A stretch of DNA of 64,000 nucleotides from Oscillospiraceae bacterium (GTDB lineage: Bacteria > Bacillota > Clostridia > Oscillospirales > Ruminococcaceae), in NCBI GenBank assembly GCA_024684395.1, contig JAIKWY010000121.1, positions 30,259-94,258 of the forward strand, read 5' to 3'. A program made the translations under genes and the position numbers. Numbering within the stretch: the first letter of the stretch is position 1; each line of letters begins with the position of its first letter. Positions 18,658-26,902 of this stretch are shown here, one piece after another. The notes under the pieces were generated by a model. The model saw only the letters and a program-made list of their open reading frames with translations. It made no database searches and had not been told where the DNA came from.

Positions 18658-19431
18658 TCAATCCCTGCGAACAATGATGACCTGCTTTGAAGTGGCATAG
18701 CTCTGGGTGAAGGCGACCTTCTCCTTGCGCTCGTCCGTCACGGTCATGCCGGCGGCGCCGACATCGGCTTTATGGGATGCCACGGCGGTGAAGATCTCCT
18801 TGAATCCCATATCCTCAACGACAAGCTCCTTTCCGAGCCGGTCGCAGACGGCTTGCATCATGTCGATGTCGATGCCGACGATCCGCTCGTCCTCCTTACT
18901 TTCGTAGGGTGGGAAATCGGTGTGGGTCGCCATGACGAGCGTCCCGTTCCGGGAAACGGAAACATCCGGCACATAGGACACATGGTCGGCATCATCACCG
19001 ATCCAGTGCGAGGTGATCTCTTCGAGCGTTCCGTCCGCTTTGAGACTTTCGAGCGCTTCGTTGAGCTGCTCCCCGAGCTCGGCATTGTCCTTGCTGTAGG
19101 CAATGGCATATTCCTCCACGACAAAGGGATCGTTCAGGATCATCAGATCGCTGTTCTGCGCCACGAAAACCGCCGCCGGCTCGCTGTCGATGATGACAGC
19201 ATCCGCCCAGCCCGTTTTCAGCGCCTTGATCGCATCGGCGCCCTTGTCATAGCCCTCCACCGTGATGTCTGCGATATTTCCGGCATAGCTATAGCCGGTC
19301 GTTCCGAACTGGCAGGCAACGGTCTTGCCGGGCAGGTCGGTGAGACTGAATACGGTATTGGCAGGCGCCCTCCCGCAGGCGGTCAGACACAGCGCCAGCA
19401 GCGCTGTCAGCATGGGAACAGTCTTCTTCAT
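18658..19431 (-). CDS. Extracellular amino-acid-type solute-binding lipoprotein with circularly permuted domains
   Basis: 257 aa; ATG at 19431 behind AAAGGAG, with a lipoprotein signal peptide ending in LTAC-G. The two halves of the SBP_bac_3 fold are in swapped order. Right after the lipobox comes what is normally the second half (LTDLPGKTVACQFGTTGYSY ... DAIKALKTGWADAVIIDS ... ALESLKADGTLEEITSHWIG). What is normally the first half then follows (LVMATHTDFPPYES ... VGIDIDMMQAVCDRLGKELV ... GMTVTDERKEKVAFTQSYA ... VIIVRRD), and the protein ends there. No permease or ATPase gene is adjacent. It probably still binds a polar amino acid or similar ligand, because permutation at the hinge can preserve the fold. 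Confidence 0.85.
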   Translation of the reverse strand: MKKTVPMLTALLALCLTACGRAPANTVFSLTDLPGKTVACQFGTTGYSYAGNIADITVEGYDKGADAIKALKTGWADAVIIDSEPAAVFVAQNSDLMILNDPFVVEEYAIAYSKDNAELGEQLNEALESLKADGTLEEITSHWIGDDADHVSYVPDVSVSRNGTLVMATHTDFPPYESKEDERIVGIDIDMMQAVCDRLGKELVVEDMGFKEIFTAVASHKADVGAAGMTVTDERKEKVAFTQSYATSKQVIIVRRD

Positions 19432-19478
19432 GTACAGGCTCCTTTGATTTTGAACTTTCCGGGCAGCCCCGGTTGCTG

Positions 19479-20726
19479 TCACGCTTTTACCTGGAAGACT
19501 TCGGCACGCTTCCTGTATTTCACATCGACCATCATGTCCACAAGCGTCCCCTCGGCGGTATATTCCTCCGAAAAGACCTTGCCCTCCTCCCGCAGAATTT
19601 GCAGGAAGCCGCCTTCGCTGTAGGGGATGCAGAGCTGCATCCGTGTGGCAGTCTCCGGCAGCGCCCGGACGATCGCCTGCAAGAGCGCATCGAGCCCGGT
19701 GCCGTGCTTGGCGCTGATCCAGACGGTCTCGAGGTCGCTGTGCTGCGGCAGATCGACGAGATCCGCCTTGTTGAGGACATGGATCTGCGGGATGTCTGCA
19801 CAGCCGAGCTCCCCGAGGAGCTCCTGTGTGATCTGCATCCGCTCCTGCACATCCGGCTCGGAGGCATCGAGCACATGCAAAATGAGATCCGCCTGTGCAG
19901 TCTCCTCAAGCGTCGAGCGGAAGGCCTCCACGAGGTGATGCGGCAGTCTTCGGATGAGCCCGACCGTATCGGAGAGGAGCACCGAGCGGCCGTCCGGGAG
20001 TTCGAGAGCTCTTGCGGTGACGTCGAGCGTGGCAAAGAGCTTGTTCTCCGCCAGCACGCCCGCATCCGTGAGCATGTTGAACAGCGTGGATTTTCCGGCA
20101 TTGGTATAGCCGACGATGGCGACGGTCAGGACGCCGTCCTTCTTGCGCCGGGAGCCGATGAATTTGCGGTGCTTCTCCATCTCCCTGAGCGTATGTTCGA
20201 GCGAGCCGATGCGGCTGCGGATGTGCCGGCGGTCGGTCTCGAGCTTGGTCTCGCCGGGACCTCGTGTGCCGATGCCGCCGCCGAGCCGGGAGAGCGCCGT
20301 GCCCATGCCGGTCAGCCGGGTCAGGCGGTATTTGTACTGCGCCAGCTCCACCTGCACTTTACCCTCGGCAGTTCTTGCCCGTCCGGCAAAGATGTCGAGG
20401 ATGAGCATGGTGCGGTCGATGACCTTGCAGTCCGTCGCATCGGAGATGTTTCGCATCTGCATCCCGGTCAGCTCCGTGTCAAAGATGAGCAGATCGGCTT
20501 CGAGCAGTTCTGCCTGTTCCCGCAGCTCTTCGAGCTTCCCGGCGCCGACGCATGTCGCAGCCTCCGGTGCAGGACGGCTCTGGATGGCGGTCAGGACGAC
20601 CTCACAGCCGGCAGTGTCCGCCAGCTCCTCGAGCTCCTCCATCGAGACTTCGGCATCGTATTCGCCCGTGTTCAGCCCAACTAAAATGGCTCTGGTACGT
20701 TCTTCGTTCTGTTTGATCTCGTGCAT
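19479..20726 (-). CDS. hflX: GTPase HflX
   Basis: 415 aa; ATG at 20726 with AGGAGG 4 bases upstream (an in-frame GTG at 20771 is less likely). HflX is a ribosome-associated GTPase that splits stalled 70S ribosomes under stress. The N-terminal HflX domain includes the glycine-rich TALSRLGGGIGTRGPGE linker; the G domain has GYTNAGKST (G1), LSDTVG (G3) and NKAD (G4). The lipoprotein gene starts 47 bases downstream and may share its transcript. Confidence 0.95.
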   Translation of the reverse strand: MHEIKQNEERTRAILVGLNTGEYDAEVSMEELEELADTAGCEVVLTAIQSRPAPEAATCVGAGKLEELREQAELLEADLLIFDTELTGMQMRNISDATDCKVIDRTMLILDIFAGRARTAEGKVQVELAQYKYRLTRLTGMGTALSRLGGGIGTRGPGETKLETDRRHIRSRIGSLEHTLREMEKHRKFIGSRRKKDGVLTVAIVGYTNAGKSTLFNMLTDAGVLAENKLFATLDVTARALELPDGRSVLLSDTVGLIRRLPHHLVEAFRSTLEETAQADLILHVLDASEPDVQERMQITQELLGELGCADIPQIHVLNKADLVDLPQHSDLETVWISAKHGTGLDALLQAIVRALPETATRMQLCIPYSEGGFLQILREEGKVFSEEYTAEGTLVDMMVDVKYRKRAEVFQVKA

Positions 20727-20858
20727 GTGACCTCCTGTTATTTTCGCTTTTGTCGGGTGCGGAGCCCGCACAGGCAGGCGCCTCCCAATGCCCCTTGCGG
20801 AGCCAAGGTCGGCAGTGACTGCCCTGCACCCGCATCATCGATCCTATTCTCAAAAAGC

Positions 20859-20885
20859 GGGTCAAGGGGCGTAGCCCCTTGACCC
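20859..20885. repeat. Perfect 12-bp palindrome, family 2 copy 1
   Basis: GGGTCAAGGGGC, GTA, then the exact reverse complement. It sits between the 94-aa gene and hflX. A related copy is at 33984-34006. Confidence 0.75.
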
Positions 20886-20925
20886 CCCCCTCATTGGAGA
20901 AGGGTCAGACCGAGGAGGATCGGTG

Positions 20926-21210
20926 TTATGATCCGGGTTCGAGTTGCTTTATGATCTTATAGCAATAGTGAAAGATCGTCACGCCGTAGCTGATCGTGGT
21001 CGTTGTCACGAGAAACCTCCGCTTTTCGCCGTTTTCCTCTATGACAAGCTCCCCGGTCTCGCCGAATCCGGTGTGCAGATCGCTGTTCTTGATCTTGGTG
21101 ATGAGCGTGAGGGAGTCGCCCTCGATCCGGTATTTCAGAATGCGGCACTTCCTGCCGTCCAGATAGACGGGGAAGTGCTGATCGAGCTTCTTCTGTCGCT
21201 TATCCGTCAT
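20926..21210 (-). CDS. Small basic protein of unknown function
   Basis: 94 aa. Its start codon overlaps the end of the DUF4291 gene (21207-21210), indicating translational coupling. The sequence alternates short strands (CRILKYRIEGDSLTLITKI; GELVIEENGEKRRFLVTT) and suggests a small beta-barrel. I do not recognise a family. It is the last gene of a six-gene minus-strand run starting with the metallophosphoesterase. Confidence 0.7.
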   Translation of the reverse strand: MTDKRQKKLDQHFPVYLDGRKCRILKYRIEGDSLTLITKIKNSDLHTGFGETGELVIEENGEKRRFLVTTTTISYGVTIFHYCYKIIKQLEPGS

Positions 21211-21785
21211 CGCATTGCCAGCCTTTCCCGGACAGTCTCGTCCGTGACGGGATACAGCCGCTCCTGCGGGAGTTCGGCTGCGTCGAGCGTCCCGGCAAGA
21301 CGCTGTGCGTTCCATGCCTTGACGAGCGGCGTCATGTCCTCGATGCGGACGATGCCGCCGAGGAAGACATCCAGTGCCTTATCCCGGATGCCCATCTGGA
21401 TCGCCCGTCTGCCGATGGGCTCGCCGTTCTGATCCCGTTCGGGATCCCACTGCACCCGCACGGGCGAGGATGCAAGCGTCTGCTTCCAGAGCGCCGGATC
21501 CGTGCCGTCCTCCGGATGCGACAGCACCGCCAGCCGCAGGAGCTCGTCAAACGCCTCCCGCCGCAGGTCGAGTGCGATCGTCATTTCCTGATCAGGCTTT
21601 TCGCACCAGCCGCAGCGGTACATCATCCACAGGAAGGACGGCTTGATCCAGGTCATGCGGCTCCGGCTGAAATGCCCGCCGAATGTCTGTAGCCGCAGCG
21701 CTTCGAGCGCAATGGCGGGCTTGTATGCCTGATAGACCCGGATGGTCTGCGCATCATAGTGTGCATACACTTCTCGCTGTTCCAT
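21207..21785 (-). CDS. DUF4291 family protein
   Basis: 192 aa. It shows the conserved opening of this family: YAHYDAQTIRVYQAYKPAIA, then FSRSRMTWIKPSFLWMMYR and GWCEKPDQE. The function of DUF4291 is not established. It starts 8 bases after the 54-aa gene and overlaps the next start by 4 bases, so it is within a tightly packed operon. Confidence 0.85.
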   Translation of the reverse strand: MEQREVYAHYDAQTIRVYQAYKPAIALEALRLQTFGGHFSRSRMTWIKPSFLWMMYRCGWCEKPDQEMTIALDLRREAFDELLRLAVLSHPEDGTDPALWKQTLASSPVRVQWDPERDQNGEPIGRRAIQMGIRDKALDVFLGGIVRIEDMTPLVKAWNAQRLAGTLDAAELPQERLYPVTDETVRERLAMR

Positions 21786-21793
21786 AGCTTACC

Positions 21794-21958
21794 TCATGCG
21801 GCGTCCTGGTTCTTGTGCTTGGGATGCCGCTTGTAGACCTTCGCATTGTCCTCCCAGCGGGAGACAGGCTTCACACCGCCCCATGTGTTGCGGTTTTTCG
21901 CATTCAGCTCACGCTGCTTCTTCTTGCTCAGCTTCTCAAAAGGGACGAATTTATTCAT
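21794..21958 (-). CDS. 54-aa Lys/Asn-rich protein
   Basis: Starts with MNKFVPFEKLSKKKQRELNA behind GGAGGTG and ends KHKNQDAA. Its ATG overlaps the stop of the upstream gene (ATGA). It is strongly basic, which could mean RNA or ribosome contact, but no family is recognised. The good ribosome binding site and overlapping junctions support it as a real gene. Confidence 0.75.
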   Translation of the reverse strand: MNKFVPFEKLSKKKQRELNAKNRNTWGGVKPVSRWEDNAKVYKRHPKHKNQDAA

Positions 21959-22224
21959 GTTACACCTCCATCGTGTGTGTCTTCATATTGATTCATCGCC
22001 GCTGCACACTGCGCACAGCGGCCTTGTTCGTCAAGTGCCAGTTCGGGCATCATCTGCATGAGCTCACGCCGGATGACGCTGTTTTCATACTGTGGCTGCC
22101 GCAGCACGGGGCTATAGCCGGTGAAGCCGCAGAGCTTGCAGATGTGGATATATTTCTTGGCGGATCTGTTCCATTTTTCGATATACAGGGAATGCCCCCG
22201 CCGGGTGTGCTTGCTGTGTGACAT
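21955..22224 (-). CDS. Small zinc-ribbon-like protein
   Basis: 89 aa with two CxxC pairs (CKLC near residue 29, CAQC near 71) that could bind one zinc ion. It lies 6 bases after the RNase Z gene and overlaps the next gene by 4 bases. No strong ribosome binding site is visible before it, which fits translational coupling with rnz. Specific role unknown. Confidence 0.7.
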   Translation of the reverse strand: MSHSKHTRRGHSLYIEKWNRSAKKYIHICKLCGFTGYSPVLRQPQYENSVIRRELMQMMPELALDEQGRCAQCAAAMNQYEDTHDGGVT

Positions 22225-22230
22225 GCCGGA

Positions 22231-23145
22231 TCACAGCGAGATATGTTCGCCGTCCTTGGAGATGTTCACGCCCGGATAGATCATCTGGAGCTCCTCCTCA
22301 TAGACGTGCGGATCCTTTTCGGCAGGGCTGTAATGCGTCAGCCACAGGCGCTTTGCCTTGGCCTTGACCGCCAGACGGCAGGCGTCCTGCATGAGCATGT
22401 GCTTCTTCTCGTTCATGCTGTCCTTGCGTTCTTCGCTGCCCCACATGCCTTCACAGATGAACAGGTCGGAGTCCTTCGCAAAATCAGCGATCGCCAGGAT
22501 CGGCAGCGTGTCGGTCGTGTAGGTGACTTTCAGCGGCAGACGGGGCGGACCTGTCACGTCGGACGCCTTGATGAAGCGCCCGTCCGGCAGCCAGACATCT
22601 TCGCCGCTGTGCAGCGTTCTGTAAAACTGCACCGGGACTTCGAGTGCCTTTGCCTTATCCGGCAGAAATTCGGGCTTTTTCCCGAGCTCGATCTGATAGC
22701 CGAGACAGGGCGCCTGATGCGACAGCGGGAGCGTCCGCACCGTCAGCAGCGGGTCGATGTCGGTAAAATGCAGTTCCTGGGGCTTTTTCTCATTCAGGGG
22801 GATGATCTTCACATCGAACGGCAGTCCGCCTGTGACATACAGCAGATGCTTGACTGTCATGACAGTCGTGGTGCCGCAGTAGATCGGCAGCATTTCCTGC
22901 CGTCCGGTATTTCCGAGCGACAGCAGCAGCCCCGGCAGCCCGGTCACATGGTCGGCATGGAGATGGGTCAGGCAGATCGCAGAGATGCGGCTGAGTTTCA
23001 GACCGTGCTGTGCGAAGGCGACCTGCGTCCCCTCACCGCAGTCGATGAGGATCGCCTGTCCATTCTGCTCGTAGTATAAGCTGGTGAGAAAGCGGTTTTT
23101 CAGCGGCAGCATCCCGCCGGTGCCTAACAGTGTGATCTCGGGCAT
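22231..23145 (-). CDS. rnz: Ribonuclease Z
   Basis: 304 aa, short form; ATG behind AAAGGAGG. Metallo-beta-lactamase fold with the metal motif THLHADHVTGLPG (~61-73), preceded by LIDCGEGTQ, and the C-terminal WLTHYSP histidine. RNase Z removes the 3' trailer from tRNA precursors, which matters for tRNAs lacking an encoded CCA. It starts 25 bases after the metallophosphoesterase gene. Confidence 0.92.
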   Translation of the reverse strand: MPEITLLGTGGMLPLKNRFLTSLYYEQNGQAILIDCGEGTQVAFAQHGLKLSRISAICLTHLHADHVTGLPGLLLSLGNTGRQEMLPIYCGTTTVMTVKHLLYVTGGLPFDVKIIPLNEKKPQELHFTDIDPLLTVRTLPLSHQAPCLGYQIELGKKPEFLPDKAKALEVPVQFYRTLHSGEDVWLPDGRFIKASDVTGPPRLPLKVTYTTDTLPILAIADFAKDSDLFICEGMWGSEERKDSMNEKKHMLMQDACRLAVKAKAKRLWLTHYSPAEKDPHVYEEELQMIYPGVNISKDGEHISL

Positions 23146-23170
23146 GGTAAAGCCCTCCTTTACGTGATAT

Positions 23171-23707
23171 TTAACAGGACTGTGTTATTTCCGCCAGCGT
23201 GCGGGGCGTGTAGTCCATATACGGCATCATACAGCCGACATTGTACGCCGCAGCCGGTATGCCGTGCTCCCGCAGCAGTGCGAGATACTGTCCGAACAGC
23301 GCCGCATCGGGGTTGTTGTGGACATGACCGTACAGATGTACAGCCCCACGGTACTGACCATCCCAGTTGGCGATCGGGTAATGGCTCAGGACGACTATCG
23401 TGCCCGCATCCTCGATCACGGCATAGTCCTTGATCCATATGCAGGTATCCCGCAGCAGGGGAGAGGGCTTGTCGTGGTTGCCGAGGATGAGGTATTTCCT
23501 GCCGGTAAGCTGGGAAAATACCTCGTCCCCGACCGTTCTTTTCCATGTATAATCGCCTAAGATGTAGACCTCGTCCTCCGGCGATACCGCAGCATTCCAG
23601 CGGCGGATGATCTCGCTGTGCATCTCGTCGAGCGTCTGAAACGGCCGGCTGTCATGGCGCAGCACGTTCTGATGCCCGAGGTGCAGATCGGAGATATAGT
23701 ACTTCAT
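23171..23707 (-). CDS. Metallophosphoesterase
   Basis: 178 aa; ATG at 23707 behind AAAGGATGG. All motifs of a calcineurin-like phosphoesterase are present: SDLHLGHQN, GDYTW, GNHD, SHYP and YGHVH. These bind two metal ions. Substrate unknown; small stand-alone members act on cyclic nucleotides or other phosphodiesters. First gene of the rnz operon. Confidence 0.9.
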   Translation of the reverse strand: MKYYISDLHLGHQNVLRHDSRPFQTLDEMHSEIIRRWNAAVSPEDEVYILGDYTWKRTVGDEVFSQLTGRKYLILGNHDKPSPLLRDTCIWIKDYAVIEDAGTIVVLSHYPIANWDGQYRGAVHLYGHVHNNPDAALFGQYLALLREHGIPAAAYNVGCMMPYMDYTPRTLAEITQSC

Positions 23708-23820
23708 CGTCCATCCTTTCTTTCGGATAGCTTTGCAGCCTTTGCGTAGCATTGGCTGCAAGCGGTATAGCGCATTTCGCCGCAGATCCAGGTTTTTCCT
23801 TTTCAGAAGAAACTATGCGT

Positions 23821-23877
23821 GCGACCTGCCAGCGGGGGCTCCCCGCTGTGCGACCTGCCGGCGGTGGCTCACCGCTT
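23821..23877. repeat. Tandem hairpin repeat, family 3 copies 1 and 2
   Basis: Two near-identical units in tandem: GCGACCTGCC + AGCGGGGGCTCCCCGCT and GCGACCTGCC + GGCGGTGGCTCACCGC. The stem of the second differs by paired changes. The second unit overlaps the rtcB stop codon. A third copy is at 42082-42112 on the opposite strand. Confidence 0.7.
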
Positions 23878-25098
23878 CTTGAGCCACGGTGCTTCATCGC
23901 CGCCTGCCTTGAAGTTGTAAACAGGCTTGATGACTTCGAGGATCTCGGCGGTATCGGCGATGTTCTGCATGATCTCGTCCATCGGCTTGTATGCCATCGG
24001 GCATTCGTCGAGGGTGTCACGGCTCACGGATGTGGTGTAGATGCCCTCCATCTGTGCCCGGTATTCCTCCATCGAGCACTGCTGCTTTGCCTGCGACCGG
24101 GAGAGGATCCGCCCTGCGCCGTGCGGTGCCGAGCAGTTCCAGTCGGGATTGCCCTTGCCACGGCAGATCAGGCTGCCGTCCCGCATGTTGATCGGGATGA
24201 GCAAAATCTCGCCTGCCTGCGCCGAAACAGCGCCCTTCCGGAGGATGCCACGCTCGATGTCGATATAGTTGTGGATCGTGGTGAACTGCTCCTCCACATG
24301 CCAGCCCATGCCCTTGACGATGACATCCGTCATTGCCTGCCGGTTGATGCGGGCAAAGGTCTGCACGATCGCCATGTCATGCAGATACTGCTCAAACAGC
24401 TCGCCCTCGCAGTATGCCAGCTCGTAGGGGATGGCAGTGCGCTTGGTCGCCTTGAGCTTGGTGAGCTCCTTCTGGATCTGCTTCTCCTTGCCCTCTGCCT
24501 TGAGACGGGCGATGAGCTCCTTCTGGGAGATCGTGTCCGAGCCGTTCAGCCGGCGGTATGCCTCATTCTGGTACCAGCTTGCGACCTCCACGCCGAGGTG
24601 GCGGGAGCCGGAATGGATCACCAGACAGAGGGTGCCGTCCTCCCGGCGGTCAAGCTCGATGAAGTGATTGCCACCGCCGAGGGTACCGATGCTCGAAAGC
24701 GCCCGGTCTGCCTTGATGTGGCGGTAGCAGCAGAGCTGCGTCAGTTCGATCTTCTCCGCATAGCGGTGTACCTTGTCACGGACTGCAAAGCCGGACGGGA
24801 CCTCCCGGCGGATGAGCTTGTCGAGCTGCTGCGGCTCGAAGCGTGTTTCACGGATCATGGTGGTCTCCATGCCGCAGCCGATGTCCACGCCCACCAGATT
24901 GGGGACTGCCTTGTCGGTGACGGTCATGGTGGTGCCGACGGTACAGCCCTTTCCGGCATGGACGTCCGGCATGATGCAGATCTTCAAACCCGCTGCAAAC
25001 GGCTGGTTGCAGAGCTGCTGGATCTGTCCGACAGCAGAGCTGTCAATGTTGTCTGTATAGACGGTGGCGCAGGTGTATGCACCCTGTATCGTGAACAT
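23869..25098 (-). CDS. rtcB: RtcB-type RNA ligase / RNA repair protein
   Basis: 409 aa; ATG at 25098 behind AGGAGGACATC. RtcB joins 2',3'-cyclic phosphate or 3'-phosphate RNA ends to 5'-OH ends through a guanylylated histidine. Motifs seen: PDVHAGKGCTVG, VGVDIGCGMET (metal Asp/Cys), GGGNHFIEL, IHSGSRHLG and the guanylylation region APHGAGRILSRSQA. The length fits the shorter bacterial RtcB branch. It is preceded by a leader ORF and a terminator-like hairpin (25146-25173), suggesting regulated expression. Confidence 0.93.
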   Translation of the reverse strand: MFTIQGAYTCATVYTDNIDSSAVGQIQQLCNQPFAAGLKICIMPDVHAGKGCTVGTTMTVTDKAVPNLVGVDIGCGMETTMIRETRFEPQQLDKLIRREVPSGFAVRDKVHRYAEKIELTQLCCYRHIKADRALSSIGTLGGGNHFIELDRREDGTLCLVIHSGSRHLGVEVASWYQNEAYRRLNGSDTISQKELIARLKAEGKEKQIQKELTKLKATKRTAIPYELAYCEGELFEQYLHDMAIVQTFARINRQAMTDVIVKGMGWHVEEQFTTIHNYIDIERGILRKGAVSAQAGEILLIPINMRDGSLICRGKGNPDWNCSAPHGAGRILSRSQAKQQCSMEEYRAQMEGIYTTSVSRDTLDECPMAYKPMDEIMQNIADTAEILEVIKPVYNFKAGGDEAPWLKKR

Positions 25099-25145
25099 GA
25101 TGTCCTCCTGTTCTGCCGCCCTCTACCTCCGAATGCGTACAAAAA

Positions 25146-25173
25146 GGGCGCTCCTGTGACCACAGAAGCGCCC
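25146..25173 (-). terminator. Terminator-like hairpin between leader ORF and rtcB
   Basis: On the minus strand GGGCGCTTCTGTG / CACAGGAGCGCCC followed by TTTTTG. It sits after the 32-codon ORF and before rtcB, so transcription into rtcB should depend on read-through or attenuation. Confidence 0.75.
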
Positions 25174-25199
25174 GATCAGGTGCAATTCAGCTCAGAAGC

Positions 25200-25298
25200 C
25201 TATGCCTCACACTCCGGAGGGCAGACGGCTGTCGTGTGTTCTGTGTGATAACGATGAAATTGTCCGGTGATATGGCTGTATTTATAACTGGAAATCAT
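25200..25298 (-). CDS. 32-aa His/Cys-containing leader peptide upstream of rtcB
   Basis: ATG at 25298 preceded by GAAAGGAGG with ideal spacing. The peptide starts MISSYKYSHITG, has four His (9, 15, 18, 21) and ends CPPECEA. A strong promoter lies upstream and a terminator-like hairpin downstream, so this is a compact leader unit. It could be a regulatory leader peptide or a small metal-binding peptide. No match to a known leader is recognised. Confidence 0.6.
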   Translation of the reverse strand: MISSYKYSHITGQFHRYHTEHTTAVCPPECEA

Positions 25299-25360
25299 AA
25301 CGCTGCCTCCTTTCTCAAAAAAATCATGATCATTGCCCATTGGGACTATGGGACGGTTTT

Positions 25361-25389
25361 ATTATAGCATACGCATTCCGGGTTGTCAA
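25361..25389 (-). promoter_or_regulatory. Promoter of the leader ORF / rtcB unit
   Basis: Consensus TTGACA, exactly 17 bases, TATAAT on the minus strand, about 63 bases upstream of the leader ORF. Confidence 0.85.
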
Positions 25390-25407
25390 GGGGTTATGCA
25401 AAATTTT

Positions 25408-25950
25408 TCAGGATATATACCCGGTCGTCGTCAGCATCAGCGACTTCATGACGGTGAAAAACTCGTCACGGTGCTCCGCATAGGTCGAGGTATTGGACTT
25501 GCAGGTGACGATGAACATGCTCTGCCCGTCCGTCACATAGCCGGCAAGTACGGTCATATCCGCCTCGGCGTTCTCCCCGAGGGTATAGCGAAATTCGAGC
25601 GTCTGCACGCTGGCATTCACGCAGTCAACGGTATCATTGCTCAGCACTTCGACGGTCGCTGCGACCTGCTGGTACTGTTTCAGTGCCGTGATCGAATAGT
25701 CATAGGTCGAATCGAAGGGACCGTTCTTGTCCTCGGTGATGATGATGCTCGCATCGTCCTTCTTGTAAAACTCCTCGCAGAGCTCCGAGGAAGTCGTCTC
25801 ATAGCCCTCGGGGATGTCCACCTTGATGTCCGGCAGCGGCAGTGCCTCATAGACCGGGATCTGTGTCGGTTCCTGGTTCTTTTCCTTAGCGCTGCAGCCC
25901 GTCAGGAGCATTGCCCCCAGACACAGGCAGCACAGCAGTCTGTATTTCAT
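25408..25950 (-). CDS. Small secreted lipoprotein
   Basis: 180 aa; ATG at 25950 behind GGAGG. Signal peptide with lipobox LLTGCS. The mature part (PLPDIKVDIPEGYETTSSEL ... YYKKDD-like core, TVLAGYVTDGQSMFIVTC) has the alternating-strand pattern of PsbP/DUF1795-like lipoproteins, but this is a weak resemblance. Function unknown. Confidence 0.75.
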   Translation of the reverse strand: MKYRLLCCLCLGAMLLTGCSAKEKNQEPTQIPVYEALPLPDIKVDIPEGYETTSSELCEEFYKKDDASIIITEDKNGPFDSTYDYSITALKQYQQVAATVEVLSNDTVDCVNASVQTLEFRYTLGENAEADMTVLAGYVTDGQSMFIVTCKSNTSTYAEHRDEFFTVMKSLMLTTTGYIS

Positions 25951-26173
25951 AGATATGCCTCCTCCGCCTTGCAGGGCGGTCAAAAAATAAGAGCGCAAAG
26001 CCCGACATGAAGACGCCCCGTAAGGCGGTCTTTTCCAAAAAGAACTACATTGAAGCCACCCTGTGCGGCAGTCTCTCAAACAGCCCGGCATGAAGCCCCT
26101 GCGAAGCATGGCTCCATACGGACAGAAAGGCAAGCCCAGCCGCCGAAAGCATAAGCTGCCGGCAGGGGCTCTC

Positions 26174-26526
26174 CGTGTGACCAGACCGATAAGCCGGGTT
26201 CTGTCGTGTGCGATAATTTATCTACGCCATAGGTCGCCCTATGGCTGGAGCCGCCCTGATCCTGACCGCCCGCCGAGCCAGCGTTGTGACGGAGGATCCC
26301 ATGAGGCGTTGCATCGGATAGGGTTTACACAGCAGTACAGTCTCCTGTACTCTGGTGAGCTCTTACCTCACCATTCCACCCTCACCGCACGGATGCGGCA
26401 GTTTCTTTTCTGTTGCACTTGCCCTAAGGTCGCCCTCGGCTGCCGTTAGCAGCTATCCTGCTCTGTGATGCCCGGACTTTCCTCATGAACTAAAACGTCC
26501 ACGCTATCGCATAGTCTGCTCACAGG
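26174..26526 (-). ncRNA. rnpB: RNase P RNA, class A
   Basis: The minus strand contains the invariant GAGGAAAGTCCGGGC near the 5' end and ACAGAACCCGGCTTA near the 3' end, which pair to form the P4 region. The termini pair as P1 (GTGAGCAGAC near 26514-26523 with GTCTGGTCAC near 26177-26186). Length about 350 bases, as usual. It is the catalytic RNA that cleaves tRNA 5' leaders. Ends are estimated to within a few bases. Confidence 0.95.
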
Positions 26527-26529
26527 TCT

Positions 26530-26558
26530 ATTATACACGATTTTGGAGGAAATGTCAA
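26530..26558 (-). promoter_or_regulatory. rnpB promoter
   Basis: Minus strand TTGACA, 17 bases, TATAAT immediately before the RNase P RNA; start of transcription predicted near 26523, agreeing with the P1 helix. Confidence 0.85.
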
Positions 26559-26678
26559 GTGTGGGGAGGAGGGGCGCACGGGGATCAGTTCTGCAAGCTC
26601 GTTCAATAGGAAAAGTATTCTTTTCCCCCCACCCCTTGCGCCCGACAATTGATCCACCTGTTCTATGCGCACTTCCCC

Positions 26679-26707
26679 TTGACAAAAATCGACCGATGTG
26701 CTATACT
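26679..26707 (+). promoter_or_regulatory. Promoter of the sir2/ADP-ribosylglycohydrolase operon
   Basis: TTGACA (26679-26684), 17 bases, TATACT (26702-26707). The stretch 26559-26678 between the two divergent promoters shows nothing else. Confidence 0.8.
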
Positions 26708-26723
26708 ATAGACAGAACCACAG

Positions 26724-26823
26724 CCCCCGGATCCCGGGGGTATCCGCATCTTTGTCTGATGCCTGATAGTGCCGAATACCAGTCATTCCGCTCATTGCAG
26801 CCGCTCCGCCGGGGCGGCTTTTT
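26724..26823 (+). promoter_or_regulatory. Structured leader with intrinsic terminator before sir2
   Basis: The ~190-base leader holds CCCCCGG/CCGGGGG (near 26724-26740), GCATC/GATGC (26746-26762) and a terminator-like stem GCCGCTCC/GGGGCGGC (26800-26818) followed by TTTTT. The terminator precedes the sir2 start by 80 bases, a typical attenuation arrangement. It does not match a riboswitch consensus I know. Confidence 0.55.
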
Positions 26824-26902
26824 AGCACACGGATCAGCATGTTTCCCGCCGGATGCGGGGGATCCACATAGCCATCTAACCATATGAAAGGAGCGATCCA
26901 CA

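Noticed and set aside
26714..26902. Fluoride or NAD riboswitch in the sir2 leader
   Set aside because: A CTGATGCCT string recalls the fluoride motif, but the GATGG core and pseudoknot partners are missing; NAD riboswitch consensus features were not seen.
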